Positions 8,578 through 16,201 of a stretch of DNA of 64,000 nt are shown here, piece after piece. The stretch comes from Novosphingobium profundi (GTDB taxonomy: Bacteria; Pseudomonadota; Alphaproteobacteria; Sphingomonadales; Sphingomonadaceae): positions 62,001 through 126,000 of the forward strand of contig NZ_JAIVLF010000003.1 of NCBI RefSeq assembly GCF_020524485.1. The letters run 5' to 3'. A model generated the notes under the pieces. It was not told the origin of the DNA, ran no database searches, and saw only the letters and a list, made by a program, of their open reading frames with translations. Made by a program: the position numbers and the translations under genes. How positions within the stretch are numbered: position 1 is the first letter of the stretch; each line of letters starts with the position of its first letter.

Positions 8578-10028
8578 GCGCCCGCTCTCCCGTGATGGGC
8601 CGCGTGCTCGGCGTGCTGGGTCTTGTCCCAGGTCGGCATGGTGCCCTGCAAACTGCGCACATAGGCGGCAAGGGCCCGGCGACCGGCCATGATCGCGATC
8701 ACGTTCGCCACCGGTATCCGGGCAATCGCGCAAAGCCCTTCGCCAAGACCATATTCGGACGCGGTGAAGGCAAACCGGTTCGCCACCCTCCAGGCAAACG
8801 CCCATAGGCACACCAACAGCAGGCCCTCCAGGAGCGGCGGGAAAGGCGCGCGGGTATAGACGCCGCCCAGCCAGGCCCCGGCCAGAAGCGTCTCGGTCAG
8901 GAGCAGCGCGTAAGAACAGGCCAGTACGAGCGCGGACAGAGGTCCGCGCCGGTCACGCAGGACCATCCAGGCATCGCGCAGCCGCGCATCCCAGCCGAGC
9001 CGGTCCCAACCCTGGAAGGCGATCCCCAGAATCCAGCGCGTCTTCTGCCGGACCGAGGCTTGCAAGCTGGCCGGGAAGCACGCCCGTGTCGCCACCAGTT
9101 CACCATCGGCATCGCGCACCCGCAGGAACCGCGAGCGCCCCCCCTCACGCTGCACGAGCAGCCCCATCTCGTAGTCTTCGGTGAGGCATTCGCAGGCAAA
9201 GGGGCCCTGCGCTTGGGCAGCCATGCGCACCTTGGCGATGCGATCCAGCATCGCGCGGTCAAAGGCGCATCCCACCCCCGCCGCCGGGATCCCGAGGCCC
9301 AGAGCATCGCGCACGACCATCCCCTTGGCATGGGACTCGGTGAACTCGTCGCAGTAATGGCCGCTGACCCAGCGCGACCCGCGCACCGGCTCGGGACGTA
9401 CCGGCAACTGCACGTAGTCTGCTGTAGCCAGTGCCCGGTCATAGACGGCCAGTTCGGCCGGGTGGACCATGTCTTCAGAATCGTGGAGCACGAGAAAACC
9501 AAAGCGCGTGCCGCGGCGCTGCTCGTCGAGGCACAGCGCAGCGTAGAGGCGATTGAGGCAATCGGCCTTGGTCGTGGGACCGGCGCTGGCATGGATCACC
9601 ACACGCACGCGCGGATCGCCGCCTGCCGCCGCCATCGCCGCCGTGATGGTGCCCGGATCGTTCGCGTAGCAGCCGATGTAGAGAATGTAGCCCTGTTGCG
9701 GCCAGGCGCCGAGCGCATGCCGGATGGTATGCGCGATGACCTGCTCTTCGTGCCAGGCGGCAATGAGAATGGCCGCCTCTGCGCGTAGCGGGGCACGGGC
9801 CTGAAGCTCCGAGATCGAACCCTCGCGCGCCTTGCCGCGAAGCTTGATGGCGACCCAGAGGCCATCCACCAGAAGGTCATCGAGTGCGCCCAGCACGAAC
9901 CAGAACGCGCAGAACAGAAGGAGTTCCCGCTCGAAGGTCGCGAGCCAGGCCACTACCGTGTTCACAGCTTCCAGTTCCGCCACGATCACCCCCGTCGCAC
10001 GTTTGGGCACGTTGGCGCGCAAATGCAC
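8574..10028 (-). CDS. NfrB-like membrane glycosyltransferase (GT2)
   Basis: The 484-residue protein has an N-terminal membrane helix (residues 36-60), a GT-A glycosyltransferase domain and three or four C-terminal helices. GT2 motifs are all present: HDSEDMVHP (residues 182-190, the DxD-like site), TED at 283-285 (catalytic base), and QKTRW at 328-332 (QxxRW, processivity). The order and lengths match NfrB, the inner-membrane synthase of the exopolysaccharide used as receptor by phage N4 in E. coli. NfrB normally also has a C-terminal cyclic-di-GMP-binding part; none is seen here. The start has GAGGGGG six bases upstream. It is the first gene of a coupled pair with the NfrA-like protein. Confidence 0.75.
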   Translation of the reverse strand: MHLRANVPKRATGVIVAELEAVNTVVAWLATFERELLLFCAFWFVLGALDDLLVDGLWVAIKLRGKAREGSISELQARAPLRAEAAILIAAWHEEQVIAHTIRHALGAWPQQGYILYIGCYANDPGTITAAMAAAGGDPRVRVVIHASAGPTTKADCLNRLYAALCLDEQRRGTRFGFLVLHDSEDMVHPAELAVYDRALATADYVQLPVRPEPVRGSRWVSGHYCDEFTESHAKGMVVRDALGLGIPAAGVGCAFDRAMLDRIAKVRMAAQAQGPFACECLTEDYEMGLLVQREGGRSRFLRVRDADGELVATRACFPASLQASVRQKTRWILGIAFQGWDRLGWDARLRDAWMVLRDRRGPLSALVLACSYALLLTETLLAGAWLGGVYTRAPFPPLLEGLLLVCLWAFAWRVANRFAFTASEYGLGEGLCAIARIPVANVIAIMAGRRALAAYVRSLQGTMPTWDKTQHAEHAAHHGRAGA

Positions 10029-10118
10029 CGCCCCCTCAATGCTTAGGGAAAAGCCTAGGCCAGACTGGTTAATATCATACCCGTAATATGGGATATGAAG
10101 GAAAGTTAACCCTTACAG

Positions 10119-10160
10119 GAAAAAGGGGAGGCGAAACCTGTTCGGCCGCCTCCCCTTTTC
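10119..10160 (-). terminator. Rho-independent terminator of gloA
   Basis: A 13-bp perfect stem (10121-10133 with 10147-10159) has a 13-base loop. Read on the minus strand it is followed by TTTTTCC, so it ends the gloA transcript; on the plus strand it also carries CCCCTTTTC. Confidence 0.8.
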
Positions 10161-10170
10161 AGGCTCTCTA

Positions 10171-10605
10171 TTACCAGGAGCCGGTGTTCTCCATGCTGAG
10201 CCAGGGTTCCTTGGGCTCGAGTTTGCCATCCTGCAGCAATTCGATCGAGATCCCGTCCGGAGTCTTCACGAAGGCCATCCAGCCATCGCGCGGCGGGCGG
10301 TTGATAGTCACCCCCGCATCCGCCAGCGTCTGGCAGGTCGCGTAGATGTCCTCGACCTGGAAGGCGAGGTGACCGAAATTGCGGCCACCGGTGTAGGTCT
10401 CGGCGGGCGTCCCATCCGCGTTGGGCCAGTTCCAGGTCAGCTCGACCTCGGTTTCCTCCTGCCCCTTGGGCGCGAGGTAGATCAGCGTGAAGCGCCCCTG
10501 CTCGCTTTCGATACGGCGGGTTTCCTCAAGGCCGATGAGATTGAAGAAGCGGATCGTGGCATCGGGGTCGGTCACCCGGATCATGGTGTGGAGGTAGCGG
10601 GTCAC
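10171..10605 (-). CDS. gloA: Lactoylglutathione lyase (glyoxalase I)
   Basis: This enzyme converts the hemithioacetal of methylglyoxal and glutathione to S-lactoylglutathione in the cytoplasm. The 144-residue protein has the vicinal-oxygen-chelate fold. All four metal ligands of glyoxalase I can be placed: H in YLHTMIRV (residue 6), E in EVELTWNW, H in FGHLAF and E in GISIELLQ. The start is taken as the GTG at 10605 because it gives the family length and has AAGGA upstream; the frame is open further but the extra residues are Ser/Pro-rich and unlike the family. It has its own terminator and diverges from the phosphatase gene. Confidence 0.9.
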   Translation of the reverse strand: MTRYLHTMIRVTDPDATIRFFNLIGLEETRRIESEQGRFTLIYLAPKGQEETEVELTWNWPNADGTPAETYTGGRNFGHLAFQVEDIYATCQTLADAGVTINRPPRDGWMAFVKTPDGISIELLQDGKLEPKEPWLSMENTGSW

Positions 10606-10845
10606 GAGAAAAGCTATCCTTGGTCTGGAGGGAGAAGAGCTGCACGGAGCGTCCGAACAGGGGGAGTCTCCCCTGCCGCTCGGGCCGCACGCCGCGCTCG
10701 CCACCTGCTCTAGCCAATCACACCGCGGCGACCAAGACCAAAGCCATCAAGGTGCGTCTTCGCGGCCACATGCCCGACACGTACGCCACTATGGATCAAC
10801 CCACTCTTGCCCCTCCCAGACTGCAAACGTATCTATGTCAGGCCC

Positions 10846-11649
10846 ATGCTTGGAAAACTTCGAAAACTCTTCGCCAATCCGACACCCGCGCAAAGGCCCT
10901 CGCTGCCGCATAGAGAGCGTGTCTACGCGATCGGCGACATCCACGGGCGCCTCGACCTTTTCGAGAAGCTGCTCGAAACGATCGCGCACGACGAAGCCAC
11001 GCGTGGACCTGCCCAGACGACGCTCGTTCTGCTGGGCGACCTGATCGATCGCGGCCAGGATAGCGCCGGGGTCCTGGCGCGCGCGCGCCAGTTGACGAAG
11101 GAGCGGCACGTCGAGATCCTTTGCGGCAACCACGAGGAAATGCTCCTGACCAGCCTCGAGGACAGCAAGGCGCTGCGCAGTTTCCTGCGCTTCGGCGGCC
11201 TGGAAACTCTGGTCTCCTACGGCCTTGCCGCCGAATCGATCGCCGAGATGGAGATTGATGAACTGCGGGATGCGGCACGCCGGGCCATTCCCGAGCAGGA
11301 TCTCGAATTCATACGCAGCTTCCGAAAGCTCGTGCGCATTGGCGACTACATCTTCGTCCACGCAGGGCTGCGCCCGGGCGTCTCCATCGAAACCCAGCTG
11401 GGCAGCGACTGCCGCTGGATTCGCGAGCCCTTCCTCAGCCATACCGGCAACTTCGGGGGCTTCGTGGTTCATGGACACACGATCACCGAGGAACCGGATG
11501 AGCGCGACAATCGCCTGGGCATCGACACCGGCGCCTATGTTCACGGCACGCTGACCGCCGTCGGGATCGAGGGCACCGAACGCTGGTACCTCACTGCCGA
11601 AGACGGGACGCACGAGAACCATCCCATAGGCGCCACGGTCGCAGCCTGA
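10846..11649 (+). CDS. PP2A/lambda-type protein phosphatase (metallophosphoesterase)
   Basis: The 267-residue soluble protein has every motif of serine/threonine phosphatases of the lambda type: GDIHGR (metal ligands), GDLIDRG, GNHEEM, VHAGL and VVHGHT. These bind two metal ions and the phosphate. Family members remove phosphate from proteins, or in some cases split Ap4A-like nucleotides. A GTG/ATG frame is open from 10807 but the start at 10846 (MLGKLRKLF) matches relatives better; neither has a strong binding site. No kinase gene is next to it, so the substrate is unknown. Confidence 0.8.
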   Translation: MLGKLRKLFANPTPAQRPSLPHRERVYAIGDIHGRLDLFEKLLETIAHDEATRGPAQTTLVLLGDLIDRGQDSAGVLARARQLTKERHVEILCGNHEEMLLTSLEDSKALRSFLRFGGLETLVSYGLAAESIAEMEIDELRDAARRAIPEQDLEFIRSFRKLVRIGDYIFVHAGLRPGVSIETQLGSDCRWIREPFLSHTGNFGGFVVHGHTITEEPDERDNRLGIDTGAYVHGTLTAVGIEGTERWYLTAEDGTHENHPIGATVAA

Positions 11650-11682
11650 GAAGGCCTCGCAGCGTCCGGAAAAACGCGTGTG

Positions 11683-12146
11683 CCAGGGAGCCTGTAAGCC
11701 GGGTTCTGTGCCTGGCGTGGTCTCCCTTTCAGGAGGGACCTTACGCCGCGGCGGCAGCCATTCCTCTAGGCGCACCCTTGCGGATGCGCTCAAGCAACCA
11801 ACCCGGACTGCCTCGGTCCGAAACCGACCGGCCATTCAAGATGGCGCGCAGTCCCTATTCGGTCTTGCTCCGGGTGGGGTTTACCATGCCGCTTACCGTC
11901 ACCGGCAGCGCGGTGCGCTCTTACCGCACCCTTTCAGCCTTACCTGTTCCCGTCACTCCACAAGGAAGCGGGGGTCATCGGCGGTCTGCTCTCTGTGGCA
12001 CTGTCCCTGAACTTCGCACGGCCTGAAAACCGCACTCGTCCGGCGGGTGTTACCCGCCACCCTTGTTTCGTGGAGCCCGGACTTTCCTCGCGCAGGTGTT
12101 TCGATGAAACGACACACCTACCCGCGGCTGCCCGGCTCCCCGGCAC
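11683..12146 (-). ncRNA. rnpB: RNase P RNA (class A)
   Basis: The catalytic RNA that trims the 5' ends of tRNA precursors. Read on the minus strand it starts near GGGAGCCGGGCAGCCGCGGG, contains the conserved P4 half GAGGAAAGTCCGGGCTC (about 12071-12091), and closes with ACAGAACCCGGCTTA near 11693-11707, which is the second half of the universally conserved core. The first and last bases (GGGAGCC with GGCTCCC-type pairing) form helix P1. It lies seven bases behind the stop of the amidase gene on the same strand, so its promoter is probably inside that gene. A GTTTTTCC run follows the 3' end. Ends are accurate to a few bases. Confidence 0.95.
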
Positions 12147-12152
12147 GGGCGC

Positions 12153-12857
12153 TCATCTAGCACGGCCGGTGTCGCGCTCCAACAGGAGTTCGAACAGGAT
12201 GCCGCCGATTTCCCCGTCAATCTCGCCGTCGATGAGCCCGGGGCGCCAGCGGCGCTGGAACGCGGTGACCGCCGCGCGCCCATCGGTGATGTCGTAGCCG
12301 AAGCGTTCAAGCGCGAGGTAGAACTTGCCCGGATTGTCGTAGAACAGGTTCATGCGCGCCGCCGGGATCTCGAGCGCGAGGCCCAGATCCCCAAGCCGCC
12401 CCCAGTCGAAGAGTTCGCCCGGGTCCTGCTTGCGCGCGGGCGCGATGTCGGAATGCCCGACCACATTGGCGCGCGGGATATCGTGCCGTTCCAGAATGTC
12501 GGCGAGAAGCGGCAGCAGCGCATCCATCTGCGCTTCGGGGAACGGACGGTAGCCCCACTCATGCCCCGGATTGACCAGCTCGATCCCGATCGAGGCGGAG
12601 TTCACGTCGCTCTCGCCCCGCCAGTACGAGCGCCCCGCGTGCCAGGCGCGGTTCTCCTCGGAGACGAGCGAGGTGACGATCCCCTCCTCGTCGATCATGT
12701 AATGGGCCGAGACCTCGGCGGCCGGATCGCACATGCGCTCGAGGGCTTCCTCGGCGCTCTGCATTCCGGTGTAGTGCAGGACGACCATGCGGATCGGGCG
12801 CTTGCGCTCGTTCCAGTTGGGCGATTGCACGAACCTGTTGACCAGCCATCGGTTCAT
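12153..12857 (-). CDS. N-acetylmuramoyl-L-alanine amidase (AmiD-like, Amidase_2)
   Basis: The 234-residue protein has the zinc amidase fold of the AmiD/PGRP family. The motifs are MVVLHYTGM (zinc His, residue 28), HYMIDEEG, WHAG, SIGIELVNPGHEWGY with the catalytic Glu, and VVGHSDIAPARKQDPG, which holds the second zinc His and the catalytic Lys/His region. The C-terminal 70 residues resemble a small peptidoglycan-binding helical domain. It cuts the bond between muramic acid and the peptide stem. No signal peptide is visible, which suggests it acts on anhydro-muropeptides in the cytoplasm (recycling, like AmpD) rather than on the intact wall. rnpB follows immediately. Confidence 0.85.
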   Translation of the reverse strand: MNRWLVNRFVQSPNWNERKRPIRMVVLHYTGMQSAEEALERMCDPAAEVSAHYMIDEEGIVTSLVSEENRAWHAGRSYWRGESDVNSASIGIELVNPGHEWGYRPFPEAQMDALLPLLADILERHDIPRANVVGHSDIAPARKQDPGELFDWGRLGDLGLALEIPAARMNLFYDNPGKFYLALERFGYDITDGRAAVTAFQRRWRPGLIDGEIDGEIGGILFELLLERDTGRAR

Positions 12858-12927
12858 CGTCGCCCATCACTCCTTCGCGCCATCATACAGGTGCCGCCCC
12901 CGAGACCTGCGCCACCACGTTCAGGGC

Positions 12928-13584
12928 TCAGGCGTCGACCAGCACGGCTCCCAATATCAGGGCATCCTCCTCGATGGCAAACTGCATCTGCCCGCCCGCC
13001 CCTTGCGCAAGCTGGTGCAGCATCGCGGCGGGCGCGGTGCGGCTGGTCAGTTCCTCTTCGGGCAGCGTTCCTTCAAGGGCGCGCCCTACCGCCGCATCAA
13101 AGGCGATCCGCGGGCCCGCCGCGCGCACGACGATCTCGGCGGTGTGTCCGCCCGCCTCGCCCGCGCGCCACTCGGCCGCGAGGTCCAGTGTGCCGCCACG
13201 CGGCAGCGCCTCGATCCCGAACATGGCAAAGTTGAGCAGCGTCTTGATCGCGCTCTTGGGCAGCGCATCGGAGGAGACCTGCCAGTTGACGGTGATGCGC
13301 GCGTTGCTGGCAACCAGCGCATCGACCAGCGCGCGCGCCTCGGCCACCGCGACATGCTCGCCGAAACCACCCGCTGCGCCATAGGCAAGACGGAAGAACT
13401 TGAGCTTGTCCGCCGAGATCCGCGCGCTCTGCTCCAGCAGTTCGAAGCAGCGCTGGCGCATCTCCGGGTCCTTCTCGTCGGCGAGCAGTTCCAGCCCGTT
13501 CGACAGCGCCCCCACGGGGCTCAGCATGTCATGGCACAGGCGCGAACACAGCAGGCTGGCAAGGTCGAGCGAACTCGTCGTCAT
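12928..13584 (-). CDS. chpT: Histidine phosphotransferase ChpT
   Basis: ChpT relays phosphate from the hybrid kinase CckA to CtrA and CpdR, the cell-cycle regulators of alphaproteobacteria. The 218-residue protein opens with SLLCSRLCHDMLSPVGAL, in which the His (residue 16) is the phosphorylated one, followed by NGLELL and a degenerate HATPase-like domain without ATP-binding motifs. That layout is diagnostic of ChpT (DUF2328). The start at 13584 was chosen because the longer open frame overlaps the JAMM gene and is not protein-like. It is followed downstream by the amidase gene on the same strand. Confidence 0.9.
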   Translation of the reverse strand: MTTSSLDLASLLCSRLCHDMLSPVGALSNGLELLADEKDPEMRQRCFELLEQSARISADKLKFFRLAYGAAGGFGEHVAVAEARALVDALVASNARITVNWQVSSDALPKSAIKTLLNFAMFGIEALPRGGTLDLAAEWRAGEAGGHTAEIVVRAAGPRIAFDAAVGRALEGTLPEEELTSRTAPAAMLHQLAQGAGGQMQFAIEEDALILGAVLVDA

Positions 13585-13684
13585 GATGATCGTCTTTCCG
13601 TTTTTGGTGTCGCGAAGGCGCGGGGGGACGTGATGGATGGTCCCTCCAGATGGAGAGGCCGGGCGCGAAGTAAAGAGCGCGGCC

Positions 13685-14101
13685 TCACACCTCCTGGAAG
13701 GCGAGCGGATCGAAGCCATTCCCACGATCGCGCCAGAAAGCAACATCGCCTCCTGCAACGATCGCCCATATGCGACAATCGCCGGTGGAATGTTCACAAT
13801 CCGTGACGGATGGCGCCGGTTTTCCCGTAGGGTGCGAATGGTAGTAGCCCAGCACCGGGGGACCACCCGTGCGCGCGGCCTTGTGCGCCTCAAGGAGAAT
13901 CAGCGGATCGATCGCGAATCGGATCGCCGGGTCGGGATCGACATTCGCACTCTCCTGAACAGCAACGATGCTCTCGCGGCCCTCCCCCGCCCTTGGGCTG
14001 CCGGGCGCGCCGAGCAGCAGCCCACAGCATTCGTGCGGGTGCGCGGCCGCGGCCAGCCTGTGGAGCGTTTCGAGCACCTCTCTTGTCACGTCGATATCCA
14101 T
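13685..14101 (-). CDS. JAMM/Mov34 (M67) metallopeptidase
   Basis: The 138-residue protein has a complete JAMM zinc site: the upstream Glu in HPHECCGLLLG (residue 24) and HSHPTGKPAPSVTD (H-x-H-x7-S-x2-D). Bacterial stand-alone JAMM proteins cut isopeptide bonds or cysteine adducts such as those on sulfur-carrier proteins. No ubiquitin-like, ThiS-like or E1-like gene is adjacent, so the substrate is unknown. It sits 100 bases upstream of chpT on the same strand and diverges from rluD, whose start lies only 18 bases away. Confidence 0.8.
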   Translation of the reverse strand: MDIDVTREVLETLHRLAAAAHPHECCGLLLGAPGSPRAGEGRESIVAVQESANVDPDPAIRFAIDPLILLEAHKAARTGGPPVLGYYHSHPTGKPAPSVTDCEHSTGDCRIWAIVAGGDVAFWRDRGNGFDPLAFQEV

Positions 14102-14119
14102 GGCCGAAGGCTAGCGCCC

Positions 14120-15064
14120 ATGGAGCGTGGCGAAAACATCCTCGAAGGACTTATCCCGCCGCCCGGAGGCCGCCTCGACAAGACGCTGGCCGAGGCGAGC
14201 GGTCTCTCGCGCGAGCGCGTGAAAGCCTTGCTGGCCGAAGGCCATGTCACGCTGGATGGCAAGCCCGCGGGCCAAGGCTCGGTGAAGGTGGCCGCGGGAA
14301 CGCCCTTTGCGATTGCCGTACCCCAGGCCGCGCCCGCCGAGGCGATCGCGCAGGACATCCCGCTCAACGTCGTCTTCGAGGACGAGTGGCTGATCGTGAT
14401 CGACAAGCCCGCCGGGCTCGTCGTCCACCCGGCCGCGGGCAATCCCGACGGCACGCTCGTCAACGCGCTCCTGCACCATTGCCGGGGCCAGCTCTCAGGC
14501 ATTGGCGGCGTGGCGCGCCCAGGCATCGTCCACCGCATCGACAAGGACACCTCCGGGCTCCTGGTCGTCGCCAAGACCGACCGTGCACACGAAGGCCTGG
14601 CCGCCCAGTTCGCCGATCACTCGATCACCCGGGCATACAAGGCGGTCGTGGCCGGACGCCCGATCCCGCCTGCGGGAACCGTGCGCGGCGCCATCGCGCG
14701 CTCGAGCCAGAACCGCAAGAAGATGGCGATTGTCGAGGACGGACGCGGCAAGCACGCCGTCACCCATTACCGCACGCTGGAAAATCTCGCTCACTCCAGC
14801 CTGATCGAATGCCGCCTGGAGACGGGCCGCACCCACCAGGTGCGTGTTCACATGTCGTCAATCGGGCACATGCTATTGGGTGATCCTGTATATGGACGCA
14901 CACCAAAGCCCCTCCGGGCCCTCCTATCCCGACTCGCTTTTTCGCGGCAGGCTCTCCACGCTGCGGAACTCGGCTTCGTCCATCCCGTTACAGGTAACAA
15001 CGAGCATTTCGCGAGCGCTCTGCCCGACGACATGCGGACCCTGATCGACGAATTGCGACTCTGA
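14120..15064 (+). CDS. rluD: Ribosomal large subunit pseudouridine synthase D
   Basis: The enzyme makes pseudouridines in helix 69 of 23S rRNA. The 314-residue protein has an N-terminal S4 RNA-binding domain (RLDKTLAEASGLSRERVKAL, residues 14-33), the linker IVIDKPAGLVVHPAAGN, and the catalytic motif HRIDKDTSGLLVVAKT, where the Asp is the nucleophile. A further motif, RLETGRTHQVRVHM, closes the active site. ATG 14120 gives the usual length; the open frame back to 13637 is antisense to the JAMM and chpT region. rpoH follows 98 bases later. Confidence 0.9.
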   Translation: MERGENILEGLIPPPGGRLDKTLAEASGLSRERVKALLAEGHVTLDGKPAGQGSVKVAAGTPFAIAVPQAAPAEAIAQDIPLNVVFEDEWLIVIDKPAGLVVHPAAGNPDGTLVNALLHHCRGQLSGIGGVARPGIVHRIDKDTSGLLVVAKTDRAHEGLAAQFADHSITRAYKAVVAGRPIPPAGTVRGAIARSSQNRKKMAIVEDGRGKHAVTHYRTLENLAHSSLIECRLETGRTHQVRVHMSSIGHMLLGDPVYGRTPKPLRALLSRLAFSRQALHAAELGFVHPVTGNNEHFASALPDDMRTLIDELRL

Positions 15065-15162
15065 AATCGGATTTGTGTGCTATGATGAACAGGTGGCCGC
15101 AAGTTAAGATGCCTAGCGAAGGGTCTTAGACCGCGCGCCGACCGAAAAGAAGGACGGAAACT

Positions 15163-16068
15163 GTGAGCAACACCCAACGAAACCTACCGGCAATCCCGGC
15201 CTTGGGCGGTGAGCAGAGCCTCAACCGCTACCTCGCCGAGATCCGCAAGTTCCCGGTGCTCAAGCCCGAGCAGGAATACATGCTCGCCCAGCGCTACAAG
15301 GAACATGAAGATTCCGACGCCGCAGCCCAGCTCGTGACCAGTCACCTGCGCCTCGTCGCGAAGATCGCGATGGGGTACCGCGGCTATGGCCTGCCCGTCT
15401 CCGAGCTCATCTCCGAAGGCAATATCGGCCTCATGCAGGGCGTGAAGAAGTTCGAACCCGATCGCGGTTTCCGACTTGCCACGTATGCTATGTGGTGGAT
15501 CAAGGCCTCGATTCAAGAGTACATCCTGCGTTCGTGGAGCCTTGTGAAGATGGGCACCACCGCCGCGCAGAAGAAGCTCTTCTTCAACCTGCGCCGGATG
15601 AAGAAGAATCTCGACGCCTACGAGGATTCGGACCTGCGCCCCGACGACGTGACCAAGATCGCGACGACGCTGGGCGTGTCCGAGACCGAGGTCGTCAACA
15701 TGAACCGCCGCATGATGATGGGGGGCGACGCCTCGCTCAACGTCTCGCTGCGCGAGGAAGGCGAAGGCCAGTGGATGGACATCCTGCAGGATGACAATCC
15801 ACTGCAGGACGAGATCGTCGCCGAGGCCGAGGAAAAGACCGTGCGCCACGACATGCTGGTCGAGGCGATGGACGCGCTCAACGAGCGTGAACGCGACATC
15901 CTCACCGAGCGCCGCCTGTCGGAAGACCCCAAGACGCTTGAGGAACTGAGCCAGGTCTACAACGTCAGCCGCGAGCGCGTGCGCCAGATCGAAGTGCGCG
16001 CCTTCGAGAAGCTGCAAAAGGCGATGAACCGCATCGCCACCGACAAGCAGCTTCTGCCCGCGGCCTGA
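15163..16068 (+). CDS. rpoH: RNA polymerase heat-shock sigma factor RpoH (sigma-32)
   Basis: RpoH directs RNA polymerase to heat-shock promoters. The 301-residue protein has sigma regions 2 (LRLVAKIAMGYRGYGLPVSELISEGNIGLM and ATYAMWWIKASI) and 4 (EELSQVYNVSRERVRQIEVRAFEKL). Between them is AAQKKLFFNLRRMKK, the RpoH box that sets it apart from RpoD and binds core enzyme and chaperones. The start is GTG 15163, with AAGGACGG seven bases upstream. A clear terminator follows the stop. clpX, clpP and trigger factor, typical partners of the heat-shock response, are in the same window but not in the same operon. Confidence 0.95.
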   Translation: MSNTQRNLPAIPALGGEQSLNRYLAEIRKFPVLKPEQEYMLAQRYKEHEDSDAAAQLVTSHLRLVAKIAMGYRGYGLPVSELISEGNIGLMQGVKKFEPDRGFRLATYAMWWIKASIQEYILRSWSLVKMGTTAAQKKLFFNLRRMKKNLDAYEDSDLRPDDVTKIATTLGVSETEVVNMNRRMMMGGDASLNVSLREEGEGQWMDILQDDNPLQDEIVAEAEEKTVRHDMLVEAMDALNERERDILTERRLSEDPKTLEELSQVYNVSRERVRQIEVRAFEKLQKAMNRIATDKQLLPAA

Positions 16069-16098
16069 TCTGCGCACTCAGCTCGGGACACCAGAAAC

Positions 16099-16127
16099 GA
16101 AAAGGCCGGGGCATCCCCGGCCTTTTT
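16099..16127 (+). terminator. Rho-independent terminator of rpoH
   Basis: AAAGGCCGGGG-CAT-CCCCGGCCTTTTT: a perfect GC stem with a three-base loop and five U residues, 30 bases behind the rpoH stop. Confidence 0.9.
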
Positions 16128-16201
16128 CATGTCTGTAGGTCAGGGTTAAGCCTGCCTTTGCCTAGCCAACGCTTGGAGGAGTGTGTAGGCACTCGCGTAA
16201 G

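Noticed and set aside
13685..14101. JAMM peptidase as part of a ubiquitin-like conjugation operon
   Set aside because: No E1-, E2- or ubiquitin-like gene is nearby; the neighbours are chpT and rluD.
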